DNA of 64,000 nucleotides, taken from positions 1 through 64,000 of the forward strand of contig JAEETO010000002.1 of NCBI GenBank assembly GCA_016290385.1. Direction: 5' to 3'. Shown piece by piece: positions 8,005 to 17,878 of the stretch. Under the pieces are notes generated by a model. The model ran no database searches, was not told the DNA's origin, and was given only the letters and a program-made list of their open reading frames with translations. Each line of letters starts with the position of its first letter. Within the stretch, counting starts at the first letter, position 1. This DNA comes from Bacteroidales bacterium. Lineage in GTDB: Bacteria; Bacteroidota; Bacteroidia; Bacteroidales; UBA932. The position numbers and the translations under genes are program-made.

Positions 8005-11000
8005 TTATTGTTGAGGAAATAATTTTTTCCATGCGGAGATGATTTTTTCAGCATTTTCATCCGAATAATTAATAATTACTATATCCCAGCCTTTATTATT
8101 TTTTAGAACGATAAAGTGTCCTGATAAATAACCGCTAAATAAACCATTTAATGACTCTATTTCATATTTTGGTGTCTGGCCTATTCTCAAATAACTATTT
8201 TGTTCAATCTCAGAATTATTAAAAAAGGTTGTCTTTCTATCGCTTTGAAAATTAAAACCATCATAGCAAAATGGTCTAATAGAATGTTTGAAGTTTTTAA
8301 AATAAAAGCTTCTACTAGGCAGTGGCGCTATCTCTTGAGAAAACAGAGTATTATTATTTTTTTTAGAATTAGAATATGTTGCAATTATCAAATCGTCTAT
8401 GCGTCTATACATTTCTCCCTCAAAAGTGTGACGCCCCTCAATATCAATAAGTTTAACTTTTTCCCCGAATAAACTATAATACATTCCCGTACTACGATCT
8501 AAATAGCTATAGCCTAAATCCGTATAACCCTTTTCCTTAATCTCTTCTACAGACAATTGACCCTCATAATAAGTATACTTCAATTCTCCATTTTCGTCAA
8601 AATACGAATACCAATTCTGACCATCCGGATCCACCAGCATCACCGGATTACCGGCACAATAGCTATAAGCATTCACTCCATAGTACTTCTCCGCCATTGG
8701 GTCGGGGACGGTCCAGCGGGCGATGCGGGGATCGTAGTGCCTTGCGCCGTAATCCAAGGTCCCGAGGTAGGATGTGCCGACGGTGTAGCCTTCCAGCTCC
8801 TTGCCGTTGTAAAGATAACGATTATTCGTGATATTCGCATCGCTGAACGCAAGGCCGAACGGATAGTAGTCGGTACTTTGCAGGACGGTGTTGCCCGAGC
8901 TTACGACCGACCTTACGTTGCCGAGATGGTCGGTAATGTTGTATTGTGTCGTATATGCTCCAGTTGACGGGTTTCTCGTCAGCTGGCCGTTCGGGGTCAG
9001 GATGTAGTCGACGGCCAGGCTGGCGTCGTAGACGAAGTCGCCGCAGTAGACGCTCTTCAGCGTTCCGCCCTGCTTGACCGCCAGCTTGTTGCCGTTGGCG
9101 TCGTAAATGTAGTCCACGGTGCCGGTGTTGGAGGATACCTTGATCTTGTTCGGCAGTTTGACCGGGCTGTAGGTGACCGTCAGCCCCCTGAGGCCGTCGG
9201 TCTTCATCGTGCCGTCGGCATTGTATGCATACGATTTCTGGACGCCGCCCACCGTCACCTTCGACAACTTGTTCGTCCCGCTGGAATAGGCATAAGCGAG
9301 CGTCTCCGCCCGTGCCCCGGTCCTAATCATGCTTGTCAGGTTGCCGTTACTGTCGTAAGCGACCGCCTCGGAGTTGCCGCCTGAATGGGTACCGGACGTC
9401 AGCCGCCCATAGGCGTCGTAGGTGTATGCGTAGGTCTGTGAGCTGCCGCCGGCGTGCGCCCACGTCTCTCCGCTGATGTTGCCGCCATACTGCGGCGTCG
9501 TCCCTGTCTCGTAGCTGTAGGAGATGCCGAACTTGTCGGTCCCCAATGACGAGGGATTGTTGATTCCCGTCAGGCGGCCCCGGATGTCCCAGGCGTAGTT
9601 CACCACCTGCGTGCCCGTCCCGAGAACACGCGTGGCCTGTCGCCCGATGGCGTCCCAGGTGTCGGTCTCCAGCGGCGTCAGGGTCCCGCCGTCCAGGCCC
9701 TGCTGGATGGACGTCAGGCGCCCGGCGTAGTCGTAGCCGTACTTGCGCAGGACCGTCGTGGTCGTCGAGCCGACGGTCTGTGATTCCTTCGTGGCCGCGA
9801 CCTCTCCTTGGTGACGCTGCAGGGTACTCCGGCGGAAAGTGCCCGCCGTTCCTCCCGTGTAGATGTCACCCACCTCCTGTATCAGCCTGCCGAGGTTGTT
9901 GTAGTAGAGACTCGTGGTCAGCAGGATGCCCGAAGTGGTCAGCTCGTTCCCGTCGAGGACCTTTGCCTTGCGCCCGGTCACCAGGCCCTTGACGGCGGAA
10001 GACTGCACCGAAGAGGAGGACTGTCCGACGTCGGATCCGGCTGCGCTGAACGACAGGACATCGGGATAGCCATAGCTGTCGTAGTAGGTGATGGTCAGGA
10101 CGTCTTTCAGCGCGACCGGCAGGACGGTGTCGCTTGACGTATAGCCGGAAATCGCACCCGATGCGCTGCGCGTCTCGTGGAATGCCTGGCTGGCATAGTT
10201 GTTACGCAGCGTCGAGGCGCCGGAGTAGCTCTTCACGATTCCCGAATACACCTCCCGCCCCAGACGGTCATAGCGATGGAATTCCCACAGGAAGTCGTTG
10301 CTCTGGAGCGCATCCTGCGAGGCGACGAGACGGTCGTCCGCATCGTAGACGAACTCTGTCTTGCCCTTGTCCGGCACGTAGCTCTCGATGAGGCGGTCCT
10401 TCGCATCATAGATGTAGCGGTAGTACATCGTTGACGTGACGGACGTTCCAGAAGGCTGGGCTTTCGGCGGGATGACCGCCACTAGGAGTCCGGCATCATT
10501 ATAGACGTAACTCGTCCGGAGATTGCCTACGCGTGTCTCCACCACGTTTCCGTTGCGGTCGGTGAAGGTAATCGTCGTACGCTCGTCGGGATCGGTGATC
10601 AATTCTTTGAGAAGCGTCCCGGCGGCGTAGGCACTGCCGCGCGTGACCACGCTCGTCGACGCCGTGATGTTCCAGCGGTAGACAGCGTCAGTCGTAGAGT
10701 TCACGCCGTAGGCATGCTTCACGCCGTGGGTCAGGTATCCGCCTGCGCCGGGCAGGTATTCCCTGAGGACGCGTCCCACCGGCGATGACTCATACTCGGT
10801 GCGGCTCTTGGCATATGGCACATCGGCGGAGCTGTACCGGGCCGAATACCAGCCCGACTGCTCGCTGGCATAGTTGGGCCGATAAGCGCCGCCCGTACCC
10901 GCCGAACCGTATGGCAGCCACGCGTCCGTAACGCGACCCCATGCGTCGTAGGTGGGATACTGCATCACCAGGTCCTTCGACTCCCCAGAGCCGTAGGCCT

Positions 11001-14000
11001 GCACGGTCTGCACTTCCCGGTATTGCCCGTCATAGTAGTGCGCCACGGTCCGCCGCCTGGCGGCTGCGACGCTGCTGATGGCGCCCAGCGCCGTGTCGGG
11101 CGTGCTCACCTTCACGTAGCTGTTCCCCGCACCCGTGGCATCGTTGTATTCGATGGCCATCGTCACCTTTGCGGCATTGTCCTTGACCGTAGTCAGCCGC
11201 TGGAGTCCGTCGTAGGCGTATTCCTCCTTCCTGCCCGCCGGGTCGAAGGCGCCGCTCACGCCGTAGAGCGGCTTCAGCGTCCTTCCCTCCACGAGCGCAT
11301 CGGAGATCCCGCGCAGCGTGGACAATGCCGATGACACCGTGGCGTCAGACGGATCGACGGCCAGTGAGAGCGACCCGAGGGTCTGGACGCCAAGGGCTGA
11401 TGCCACCTCACTCCACGACGCCCCCGTGACCTTTGCCACCGGCGTGGTGTGGCTGTAGCTCCAGACATGGTTCTCCGTGTCGTCCTTCCCGTAGACGATG
11501 CTGCGGGGGTTGCCCCAGCTGTCATATTCAGCATACGTGATGCGTACCGGCGGGTTGGAACTACCCTTGGCGTACCTTACTTCCGAGGGGCGGAAAAGAT
11601 ATCCGCCGGGAGCGTCGGTCCCCGCAAGACGGACGTACGTGACCCGCGCCGTGTCCACCTGCGTGCCGCCTACGACCAGGGCCTGGCCAACAACCGGCGA
11701 AACGATGTGGCGCCCCACCAGCGAATCCATCATCGCGCCGGAAGATGTGAACGGATAGGTGTACCGCATTACCGATGTGCGTCCGTCGCTGCGCGTCGTC
11801 GTCTCCGTGGCAGGATAATGCCAGTCCTGCATAAGGGTGTACGCCAGCGTGCGGTCGGTGGTGAAGGCCGATGTGGAGACGCTGCCTACGCTGTCGATGC
11901 CGAAGGTCTCGACGGTCTCGCCGCCGGGATAACGCACGCCACGGGTCGAGGTGTAGAGGTAGTAGTACAGGGGCGCCACTGCGTCTCCGCTTCCCAGGTC
12001 GTCCATCCGGCGTATCGACCAGTAGTCGGGCAGCAGCCCGCTGTCGGCATTCGAGGATGCCTGCGGATGGTTGTAGTACACCCCGTGGTAGAATCCTAGG
12101 TTTACGATCTCGGCCTCCACGTCCTCGACCCATTTAAGCGTAGTACGACGGACGAGATGTCCGCCACCGTCGTATTCCTCCGTCTTGGTCAGTTTTGAGG
12201 TATTGTAGTTCAATGACTCTCCCTGAAGGTGCCATTCCTCAAAAGGAAACAGGCATTCGTTGGCATTGAGGAAACCCGTGGTCCCGACCGTGAAGGACTG
12301 CGGGACGGTGAAGGTCCTCTCCGTACGGCCGAGGGCCGTGGACCCCGCGTAGACGGTCTCGGTCACCTTGTCGTAATCGACCGCTTCGCCGCCGCCGCTG
12401 ACCCGGGACACGTACTTCGGGGTGATGGTCCTCGTGCGGTCGACGGTGATGAAGGATATGTTGGCCCCGACGGTTGGCGCCTCATGGACCGTGAGCTGGT
12501 TGACCATATCGACGCAATACTTGGAATCGGGTATGGCGGAGATGCTGCCACCGGCATAGGTGTAGCCCGTCTTGCGCAGCACGGCGCCTCCCTTGTCCTT
12601 GTACTCCACGGTCTTGATCCTGAGGCCGGGGCCCGTGCCGCCTGTTACAGTTGCGCCGCGCTCCTTGGTATAAGTGTTCGGTTCGAACGTGAACTCGGTG
12701 TATCCTCCGCCGGGATAGGTGATGCGTTTGAGGATGTTGTGCTGGATGTAGGCGGTATCCGGGCTGCGGTGCCCGCCATTACCGAGGGTGAACGACGTGC
12801 TGAAATTGTATCCCAGCGCGCCGATCGACCGTGTGGGCAGGAAGCAGTTCTGGCTCGACGTCGTTCCGTTGAAGTAACCCCACCAGTCGCAGGAAGGGGC
12901 GCTGACCGTGTTGTTTATCACGTTGTTGTAGGCAAGGATATAAGACTGGCGCAGGATACTTGAAGCGTCATACACATTAATCGAATCGAGAAGGGGCTCG
13001 GCCGTGTTGATGTTGTTGGACCTGGTCTTGAAGACATACTTGCGGACTATGTTCCCTTCATGGTCTTTCACCGTAACGCTCGAGATGTGATTCGAAGATT
13101 CTACTATATCCACGGATCCCAGCGGCCATGATATCCTGCTTGGAAACACTTTACGGAACGCCGTCAGCGAATAGGGCATCTCCGTGTTCTCTCCGGTGGG
13201 ATAATACCGGCTCAGGTAGTCGCTCGCAGCCTCGCCGTCGGGCGCGTAGCCCGTGTACCAGAACAGGCGCACCGAGTCCTGCACCCTGTACCATTGGTCC
13301 TGCCCGGAGCTGTAGGTATAATTGCCGCTGCGGGTATATTCGAACGACACCTTGTTGCCGGCATCATCCTCCGCCTCGCGGAGCTGCCAGCCCGTGGCGT
13401 AGGTCGTGCCGCTCCCGTTTACATCGTACGTGCAGTACTCCATGTATGCCGCATCCGTGGAGACGGGCGTCGTCGAGGCCGACCCGCTGCCGAAGCGGTA
13501 GCGCGTGCCGTCACCGTCGAGCACCTCGATGCCGTTGAACATCGACATCACCGTGCCGGACGACTTCACGGTACCAGCGACCTTCCAGTTCACCGACGGA
13601 GAAAAATGGCCCGTGTAGGTCCCGGAACTCTCCGTGAGATAAAAAGATGCCGCCCCAGTCGGGGTCGTCATCGTGAACTCGTCCTTCTCCGTATCGTACC
13701 GTGTCGGGCCGTACCATCCGTAGAGGCTCGAGATCGTATATTGGTCGTCGCTGCTACCGAGCTGGTCGAAATGCGTGTACTGGTCTGCCTGGTACCATGT
13801 CGATGCCTCGTCCGGCTTTCCCTTGATCACCCTGTTCACACTTCCTCCCACGTCCAGCACCCAGCCGAAGCCCACGTTCGGCGCCACGCTCCTGTCCACC
13901 TTCGCATTCGTCGTCGAATACCGCAGGACGATGGGTATCGACAGTTTGCCATACTTGATCGTATAGAGCGGTATCGATATGTCCGGAACACCCTTGTTCC

Positions 14001-14169
14001 CGTCCGCCGGATAGTTTACCGCGTCGTGCAGTGCCGCCGCTTCCGGCGACAGGGCGATGTAGTTCACCTTGTCCAATGAGATGGCATCCTGCGCAGACAC
14101 GGAGGGAGCGGAGAGCAGGACGAGCAAGGAGAGCAGGGTGATGGAAGAAAACAAGCGTAGCGGCTTCAT
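8005..14169 (-). CDS. Large secreted Rhs/YD-repeat protein with variable C-terminal tip (putative polymorphic toxin)
   Basis: Signal peptide MKPLRLFSSITLLSLLVLLSAPSVSA; many YD-type repeats (YDAYGRLTSGTHSGG, YDSNGNLTSM, YDANGNKLA); terminal Rhs core HLGNVRSVVSS...LYNGKELEG...LDYGARHYDPRIARWTVPDPMAEKYYGVNAYSYCAGNPVMLVDPDG followed by an unrelated ~200-aa AT-rich tail. Confidence 0.9.
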   Translation of the reverse strand: MKPLRLFSSITLLSLLVLLSAPSVSAQDAISLDKVNYIALSPEAAALHDAVNYPADGNKGVPDISIPLYTIKYGKLSIPIVLRYSTTNAKVDRSVAPNVGFGWVLDVGGSVNRVIKGKPDEASTWYQADQYTHFDQLGSSDDQYTISSLYGWYGPTRYDTEKDEFTMTTPTGAASFYLTESSGTYTGHFSPSVNWKVAGTVKSSGTVMSMFNGIEVLDGDGTRYRFGSGSASTTPVSTDAAYMEYCTYDVNGSGTTYATGWQLREAEDDAGNKVSFEYTRSGNYTYSSGQDQWYRVQDSVRLFWYTGYAPDGEAASDYLSRYYPTGENTEMPYSLTAFRKVFPSRISWPLGSVDIVESSNHISSVTVKDHEGNIVRKYVFKTRSNNINTAEPLLDSINVYDASSILRQSYILAYNNVINNTVSAPSCDWWGYFNGTTSSQNCFLPTRSIGALGYNFSTSFTLGNGGHRSPDTAYIQHNILKRITYPGGGYTEFTFEPNTYTKERGATVTGGTGPGLRIKTVEYKDKGGAVLRKTGYTYAGGSISAIPDSKYCVDMVNQLTVHEAPTVGANISFITVDRTRTITPKYVSRVSGGGEAVDYDKVTETVYAGSTALGRTERTFTVPQSFTVGTTGFLNANECLFPFEEWHLQGESLNYNTSKLTKTEEYDGGGHLVRRTTLKWVEDVEAEIVNLGFYHGVYYNHPQASSNADSGLLPDYWSIRRMDDLGSGDAVAPLYYYLYTSTRGVRYPGGETVETFGIDSVGSVSTSAFTTDRTLAYTLMQDWHYPATETTTRSDGRTSVMRYTYPFTSSGAMMDSLVGRHIVSPVVGQALVVGGTQVDTARVTYVRLAGTDAPGGYLFRPSEVRYAKGSSNPPVRITYAEYDSWGNPRSIVYGKDDTENHVWSYSHTTPVAKVTGASWSEVASALGVQTLGSLSLAVDPSDATVSSALSTLRGISDALVEGRTLKPLYGVSGAFDPAGRKEEYAYDGLQRLTTVKDNAAKVTMAIEYNDATGAGNSYVKVSTPDTALGAISSVAAARRRTVAHYYDGQYREVQTVQAYGSGESKDLVMQYPTYDAWGRVTDAWLPYGSAGTGGAYRPNYASEQSGWYSARYSSADVPYAKSRTEYESSPVGRVLREYLPGAGGYLTHGVKHAYGVNSTTDAVYRWNITASTSVVTRGSAYAAGTLLKELITDPDERTTITFTDRNGNVVETRVGNLRTSYVYNDAGLLVAVIPPKAQPSGTSVTSTMYYRYIYDAKDRLIESYVPDKGKTEFVYDADDRLVASQDALQSNDFLWEFHRYDRLGREVYSGIVKSYSGASTLRNNYASQAFHETRSASGAISGYTSSDTVLPVALKDVLTITYYDSYGYPDVLSFSAAGSDVGQSSSSVQSSAVKGLVTGRKAKVLDGNELTTSGILLTTSLYYNNLGRLIQEVGDIYTGGTAGTFRRSTLQRHQGEVAATKESQTVGSTTTTVLRKYGYDYAGRLTSIQQGLDGGTLTPLETDTWDAIGRQATRVLGTGTQVVNYAWDIRGRLTGINNPSSLGTDKFGISYSYETGTTPQYGGNISGETWAHAGGSSQTYAYTYDAYGRLTSGTHSGGNSEAVAYDSNGNLTSMIRTGARAETLAYAYSSGTNKLSKVTVGGVQKSYAYNADGTMKTDGLRGLTVTYSPVKLPNKIKVSSNTGTVDYIYDANGNKLAVKQGGTLKSVYCGDFVYDASLAVDYILTPNGQLTRNPSTGAYTTQYNITDHLGNVRSVVSSGNTVLQSTDYYPFGLAFSDANITNNRYLYNGKELEGYTVGTSYLGTLDYGARHYDPRIARWTVPDPMAEKYYGVNAYSYCAGNPVMLVDPDGQNWYSYFDENGELKYTYYEGQLSVEEIKEKGYTDLGYSYLDRSTGMYYSLFGEKVKLIDIEGRHTFEGEMYRRIDDLIIATYSNSKKNNNTLFSQEIAPLPSRSFYFKNFKHSIRPFCYDGFNFQSDRKTTFFNNSEIEQNSYLRIGQTPKYEIESLNGLFSGYLSGHFIVLKNNKGWDIVIINYSDENAEKIISAWKKLFPQQ

Positions 14170-14337
14170 GGCGGTAAGTATTTTATTCTTTTAAAGTTCG
14201 GAAAAAGCGTGAAAGTAGTCAACATAAAAACGGCTATTCGGCATCTCGGAAGATGCGAATCGTTCCGCAGCAGCTTTCGGTCTTGTCTTAAGAGCTCAGG
14301 GGCAAAAGCGTCCTGAACAACGGATCAAAATGCAGAA

Positions 14338-14721
14338 CTATTGAACTGTGAAATAGCCATAAAACGTATCTCCAGCAGGAGTTAAAAATTCAATCAAGTA
14401 TAAACCACATCCAAAAGGAACGGGAAGAGAAACGGTTCCTTCCATGGAATCGACATTGGTCGTGGTAGAAAGCCCGGCCGTGCAGTTCGTCATCCTGACA
14501 CCTACTTCTCCAAGATCATACGCGAATTCCACGGTTACAATACCTTGAATGGGATAGAAAATAGCTTGTAACGGTATGGGCACCATCGAACGATGGAGTG
14601 ATTGTCCACTTGGCAAATATTGAATGTCTATGACATCTCCTTCCTCAACATCAGCGAATGAGAAAACAGGGACTGCGGCAAGGCAAGCCGCAAACAAAAA
14701 AAGTGACAGGATTCTTTTCAT
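14338..14721 (-). CDS. Small secreted beta-sandwich-like protein (possibly DUF3244-like)
   Basis: Start at MKRILSLFLFAACLAAVPVFS (14721) gives a clean signal peptide; C-terminus GLYLIEFLTPAGDTFYGYFTVQ resembles small periplasmic beta-sandwich proteins. Confidence 0.5.
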   Translation of the reverse strand: MKRILSLFLFAACLAAVPVFSFADVEEGDVIDIQYLPSGQSLHRSMVPIPLQAIFYPIQGIVTVEFAYDLGEVGVRMTNCTAGLSTTTNVDSMEGTVSLPVPFGCGLYLIEFLTPAGDTFYGYFTVQ

Positions 14722-14854
14722 GGCTTTGCGTTCTTTGTTGTATACAAAGTTACAGTACCTCTTTTCAAGACCACGCAGCCACGCCCGAAAAACATCTAAC
14801 ATGCACTCTGCGAAAAGCGGCGCCAGATGACCGTTTGAGGCATATTTCAACTTC

Positions 14855-14877
14855 CCTGTTAGAAACAATCTAACAGG
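14855..14877. repeat. Perfect 9-bp inverted repeat (cctgttaga-aacaa-tctaacagg)
   Basis: Direct reading; intergenic between the TPR regulator end and the small secreted protein gene. Confidence 0.6.
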
Positions 14878-14957
14878 ATTTCCCTCGATCTATCGTTATA
14901 TGCTGATTTTCAAGAATTTACCCCCCCCACCCCGCGTCATGAGAGTCGTTAAATAAA

Positions 14958-16640
14958 TCAGCGGAAGAAGAGAAGATATTGATTCTTGAATTTGGCTGAT
15001 GAGCGGGCAATGGAATCCTTGAGACGGGATTTTCTCTCATAGGTGGCGGGCATGGACGAAATTTGGAACGCCGCTTTCAAGACACTGGGATCAAAACCGG
15101 CAAAGACAAAACTCGCAAAACGATAATCCTTTTCTGAACAATCCGGGAAATCCTCGCGATAGTGCGTCATTACTTCATCGAACAATTCATTCAAGCGACA
15201 TTCAAGCAATTTCTGCCCTTCTTCGTCATCGGACAACCTTGCCATGGCATTCTTGGCTTCATAATAGACATCGTCCTTCACATCGACGGGAGATTTGCCT
15301 GGATGATAAAAGGCCTTGTACAGCTTTCCCCATTCCCGGAAAGACGACTGGAGATGCGTGGTAAATTCCCGCTGGAGACTGGCTTGCTGCACATTCATTT
15401 CCGTTACCCGATCAGACAACGATTCCACGGCCTTTTGCAAAGAAGCATTCTCCCGAGACAACAAACGGGCTTTTTGTTTATCGTGTTCATGTTTTCTGCG
15501 GAGCAGCAAATAACCGGACATCATGACAGCTATGAGGAGTAGGATGGAAAGCACAAAAATCCAGGTGATCAAGCGTTTTGCCTCCTCCGTTTTCGTTTTC
15601 TCCAATGCATAAAAATCGCGCTGAGACCTGACCGCTGACTGTCTGAGAATGTCCAACATCATTTCTGTCCGTTGGTCATTCGATTCATTTAGCAAATGAA
15701 AGGCCTTTTCATATTGTCCCTCTTGCGATAATGCTTTGCTTCTCCAAGTTTTATACGCGTATGTTTCACCTGCAGGCGTCATCTCCAGTTTATGAAAAAA
15801 CGAATCAGCACGCTCGACGTCGCCAATCATGGCCAGTGAGTACGAATAGGCTCCCCAATGATTGACCGAAGGGAGACGACCCAAAATAGACAGCGCCTCT
15901 TGAAACAAGGAAACTCCGGCAGAATAGTCGTCAAAACTATTGACGCGAAGCAGGGCATAATCAGACAAGATGAATGGCATAACCTGTTGATTCGCTGAAT
16001 CCTTTTCCGCTATAAGACAACTAAACAAGGAATCTGCTTCTTCTGTCCGCTTCAGGTTCGTCAATCCTTGCGCCATCCTATAACGGGAAGCCATCGCGAG
16101 CTTATCATCTCCGCACGCCTTGGCGGACAGAAATGCCAATTCCGAATATCGATAGGCTTCTTCCGGCATACACGTATTTGAGTACGTGTCTCCCATAGCT
16201 TGATACAGCAGGGATTTGAATCGGTCATCCTCTATCGTCCCGGCATAATCCAACGCACGGGTGAAGGAGATGATGGCATCTGCATAGTCCCCCCGGTTGT
16301 ATTGTATCCTCCCCAGATAATACCATGCCTTGGCACGACGGATGCCGGAGGGATGCCGGTCATAGTATTCCACCGCCGGCATCACTACATTCACATCGGT
16401 CGTGTCGATCCAGTTCTTGTCGAGGGCCATGGCGTGCAGCAGTGCGTAGTGGGCGCGGAGCTTCGGCGTGGTGAGTGTGGTGGTGTCGATGGAGCGGAGA
16501 GTGGCCAGGGCACTGTCGGGACGCTCCTGGATGTAGGTTTCTACATCCAGAAGCGTAGCGGCAACCTGGCGGCTGGCGCAGGAAGCGAGAAGGAGGGCGG
16601 CCAGCGGCCACAAGATAAAAGCAGACAGGCAGTGACGCAT
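14958..16640 (-). CDS. TPR-containing membrane-anchored regulator with C-terminal HTH-like segment
   Basis: Lipoprotein-like N-terminus (LLLASCASRQ), TPR-like repeats, TM LITWIFVLSILLLIAVMMSGYLLL, coiled coil, C-terminal EKDYRFASFVFAGFDPSVLKAAFQISSMPATYERKSRLKDSI typical of Bacteroidetes TPR/LuxR-like regulators. Confidence 0.7.
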   Translation of the reverse strand: MRHCLSAFILWPLAALLLASCASRQVAATLLDVETYIQERPDSALATLRSIDTTTLTTPKLRAHYALLHAMALDKNWIDTTDVNVVMPAVEYYDRHPSGIRRAKAWYYLGRIQYNRGDYADAIISFTRALDYAGTIEDDRFKSLLYQAMGDTYSNTCMPEEAYRYSELAFLSAKACGDDKLAMASRYRMAQGLTNLKRTEEADSLFSCLIAEKDSANQQVMPFILSDYALLRVNSFDDYSAGVSLFQEALSILGRLPSVNHWGAYSYSLAMIGDVERADSFFHKLEMTPAGETYAYKTWRSKALSQEGQYEKAFHLLNESNDQRTEMMLDILRQSAVRSQRDFYALEKTKTEEAKRLITWIFVLSILLLIAVMMSGYLLLRRKHEHDKQKARLLSRENASLQKAVESLSDRVTEMNVQQASLQREFTTHLQSSFREWGKLYKAFYHPGKSPVDVKDDVYYEAKNAMARLSDDEEGQKLLECRLNELFDEVMTHYREDFPDCSEKDYRFASFVFAGFDPSVLKAAFQISSMPATYERKSRLKDSIARSSAKFKNQYLLFFR

Positions 16641-16652
16641 GTTCAGGCGAAG

Positions 16653-17858
16653 CTATTTCGCCTTCTTTGCTTTGAGTTTCTCTTTGACCCGCAGTTCAAA
16701 ATCTGCGAGGACGTTCATGTAGTTGATGAACGCTTCATACGGCGTGTCGTAGGGGTTGAAGTAGCTGTGGACGCTGCCGTCGGAGAAGAATTTGGTACAC
16801 ATGTAATAGAAGTGGTCGCTTTCCTGCAGCTTGCGGAAAATGCTGACCAGGTTTTCATCTTTGGTCTTGTAGACTTCGGCCTCCATCGCATAGAGCTTGT
16901 TGAAGGCTTCCTCCTGCAGGTCATTGCCGAGCCAGGCGCTGGTGTCGCGCTCCTCGTCCGCCCAGGAGATGGGATACGGCACGTGCAGCGGGGCGACCGG
17001 CTGGTATTTGCGGGCCGCTTCGGAAGGCGTGCTGAAATCGATGTTGCGCGCGAGGATGGCTGCCGGGAGGGCGTTCATGAAGTCGAAGATGCCGCTGGCG
17101 CTGCGCTGGTGCTCGCCAAAGGTCTCATAGTCCATGAAGAGGTTGAGCACGTCGTCTTTCTGGAGGGCGGAGACGGCCCAGTCGGCGAACTTGTCGGCCG
17201 TCAGCGGCCAGCTGTTCCATCCCTTGTCGGAGAAACGGAAAGCGATGTCGTCGCTCAGGTTGAAATTGCGGAGCAGGAGCTTCATGCGCGGATTGAGCGC
17301 ATTGACATACACGAAGTTCGGGCTCTTCCAGCCCAGGATGTGCTTGGCCCCTTCGGTCAGCATCACGTCGTAGCCCATGTCAGCCACGGCGGCGCCGATC
17401 ATGTCGGAGTAGATGAGCTCGGTGTTGCGGAACACCGTGGGCTTCACGCCGAACAGGCGTTTCATCAGGTCGGCATGCTGCTTCACCTGTTTCTTGAACT
17501 CGGCGGTCGAGGCGAGCGAGGCGAGCGAGTGGGAATAGGTCTCACTGAGGAATTCCACGCAACCCGTCGCAGCGAGGGCCTTGAAACTGTCGATCACTTC
17601 GGGCACGTAGCGCTCGAACTGCTCGATGGCGGTGCCGGAGATGGAGAATGCCACCTTGAAGGCGCCGTTATTGCGGAGGATCAGGTCGTGCAGCATCTTG
17701 TTGGCCGGCAGGTAGCAGCGTTCGGCCACGCGGCGCACGATGGTCCGGTTGGAGAAATCGTCGAGATAGTGGAAGTCGTTGCCGATGTCAAAGAAGCGGA
17801 ACTGCCGCAGACGGTCGGGCTGATGGACTTGGAAGTAGAAACAAACTGACTTATTCAT
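16653..17858 (-). CDS. Glycoside hydrolase family 57 (alpha-amylase-like)
   Basis: MNKSVCFYFQVHQPDRLRQFRFFDIG... GH57 N-terminal QVHQP motif; in a glycogen cluster. Confidence 0.85.
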   Translation of the reverse strand: MNKSVCFYFQVHQPDRLRQFRFFDIGNDFHYLDDFSNRTIVRRVAERCYLPANKMLHDLILRNNGAFKVAFSISGTAIEQFERYVPEVIDSFKALAATGCVEFLSETYSHSLASLASTAEFKKQVKQHADLMKRLFGVKPTVFRNTELIYSDMIGAAVADMGYDVMLTEGAKHILGWKSPNFVYVNALNPRMKLLLRNFNLSDDIAFRFSDKGWNSWPLTADKFADWAVSALQKDDVLNLFMDYETFGEHQRSASGIFDFMNALPAAILARNIDFSTPSEAARKYQPVAPLHVPYPISWADEERDTSAWLGNDLQEEAFNKLYAMEAEVYKTKDENLVSIFRKLQESDHFYYMCTKFFSDGSVHSYFNPYDTPYEAFINYMNVLADFELRVKEKLKAKKAK

Positions 17859-17878
17859 AGCGTTACTTTTTTATTTTC

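Noticed and set aside
8700-14169. Repetitive YD-motif DNA as a possible CRISPR or tandem repeat array
   Set aside because: Repeats are degenerate protein-level YD/Rhs repeats in one continuous ORF, not regularly spaced identical DNA units. No CRISPR array was seen anywhere in the window.
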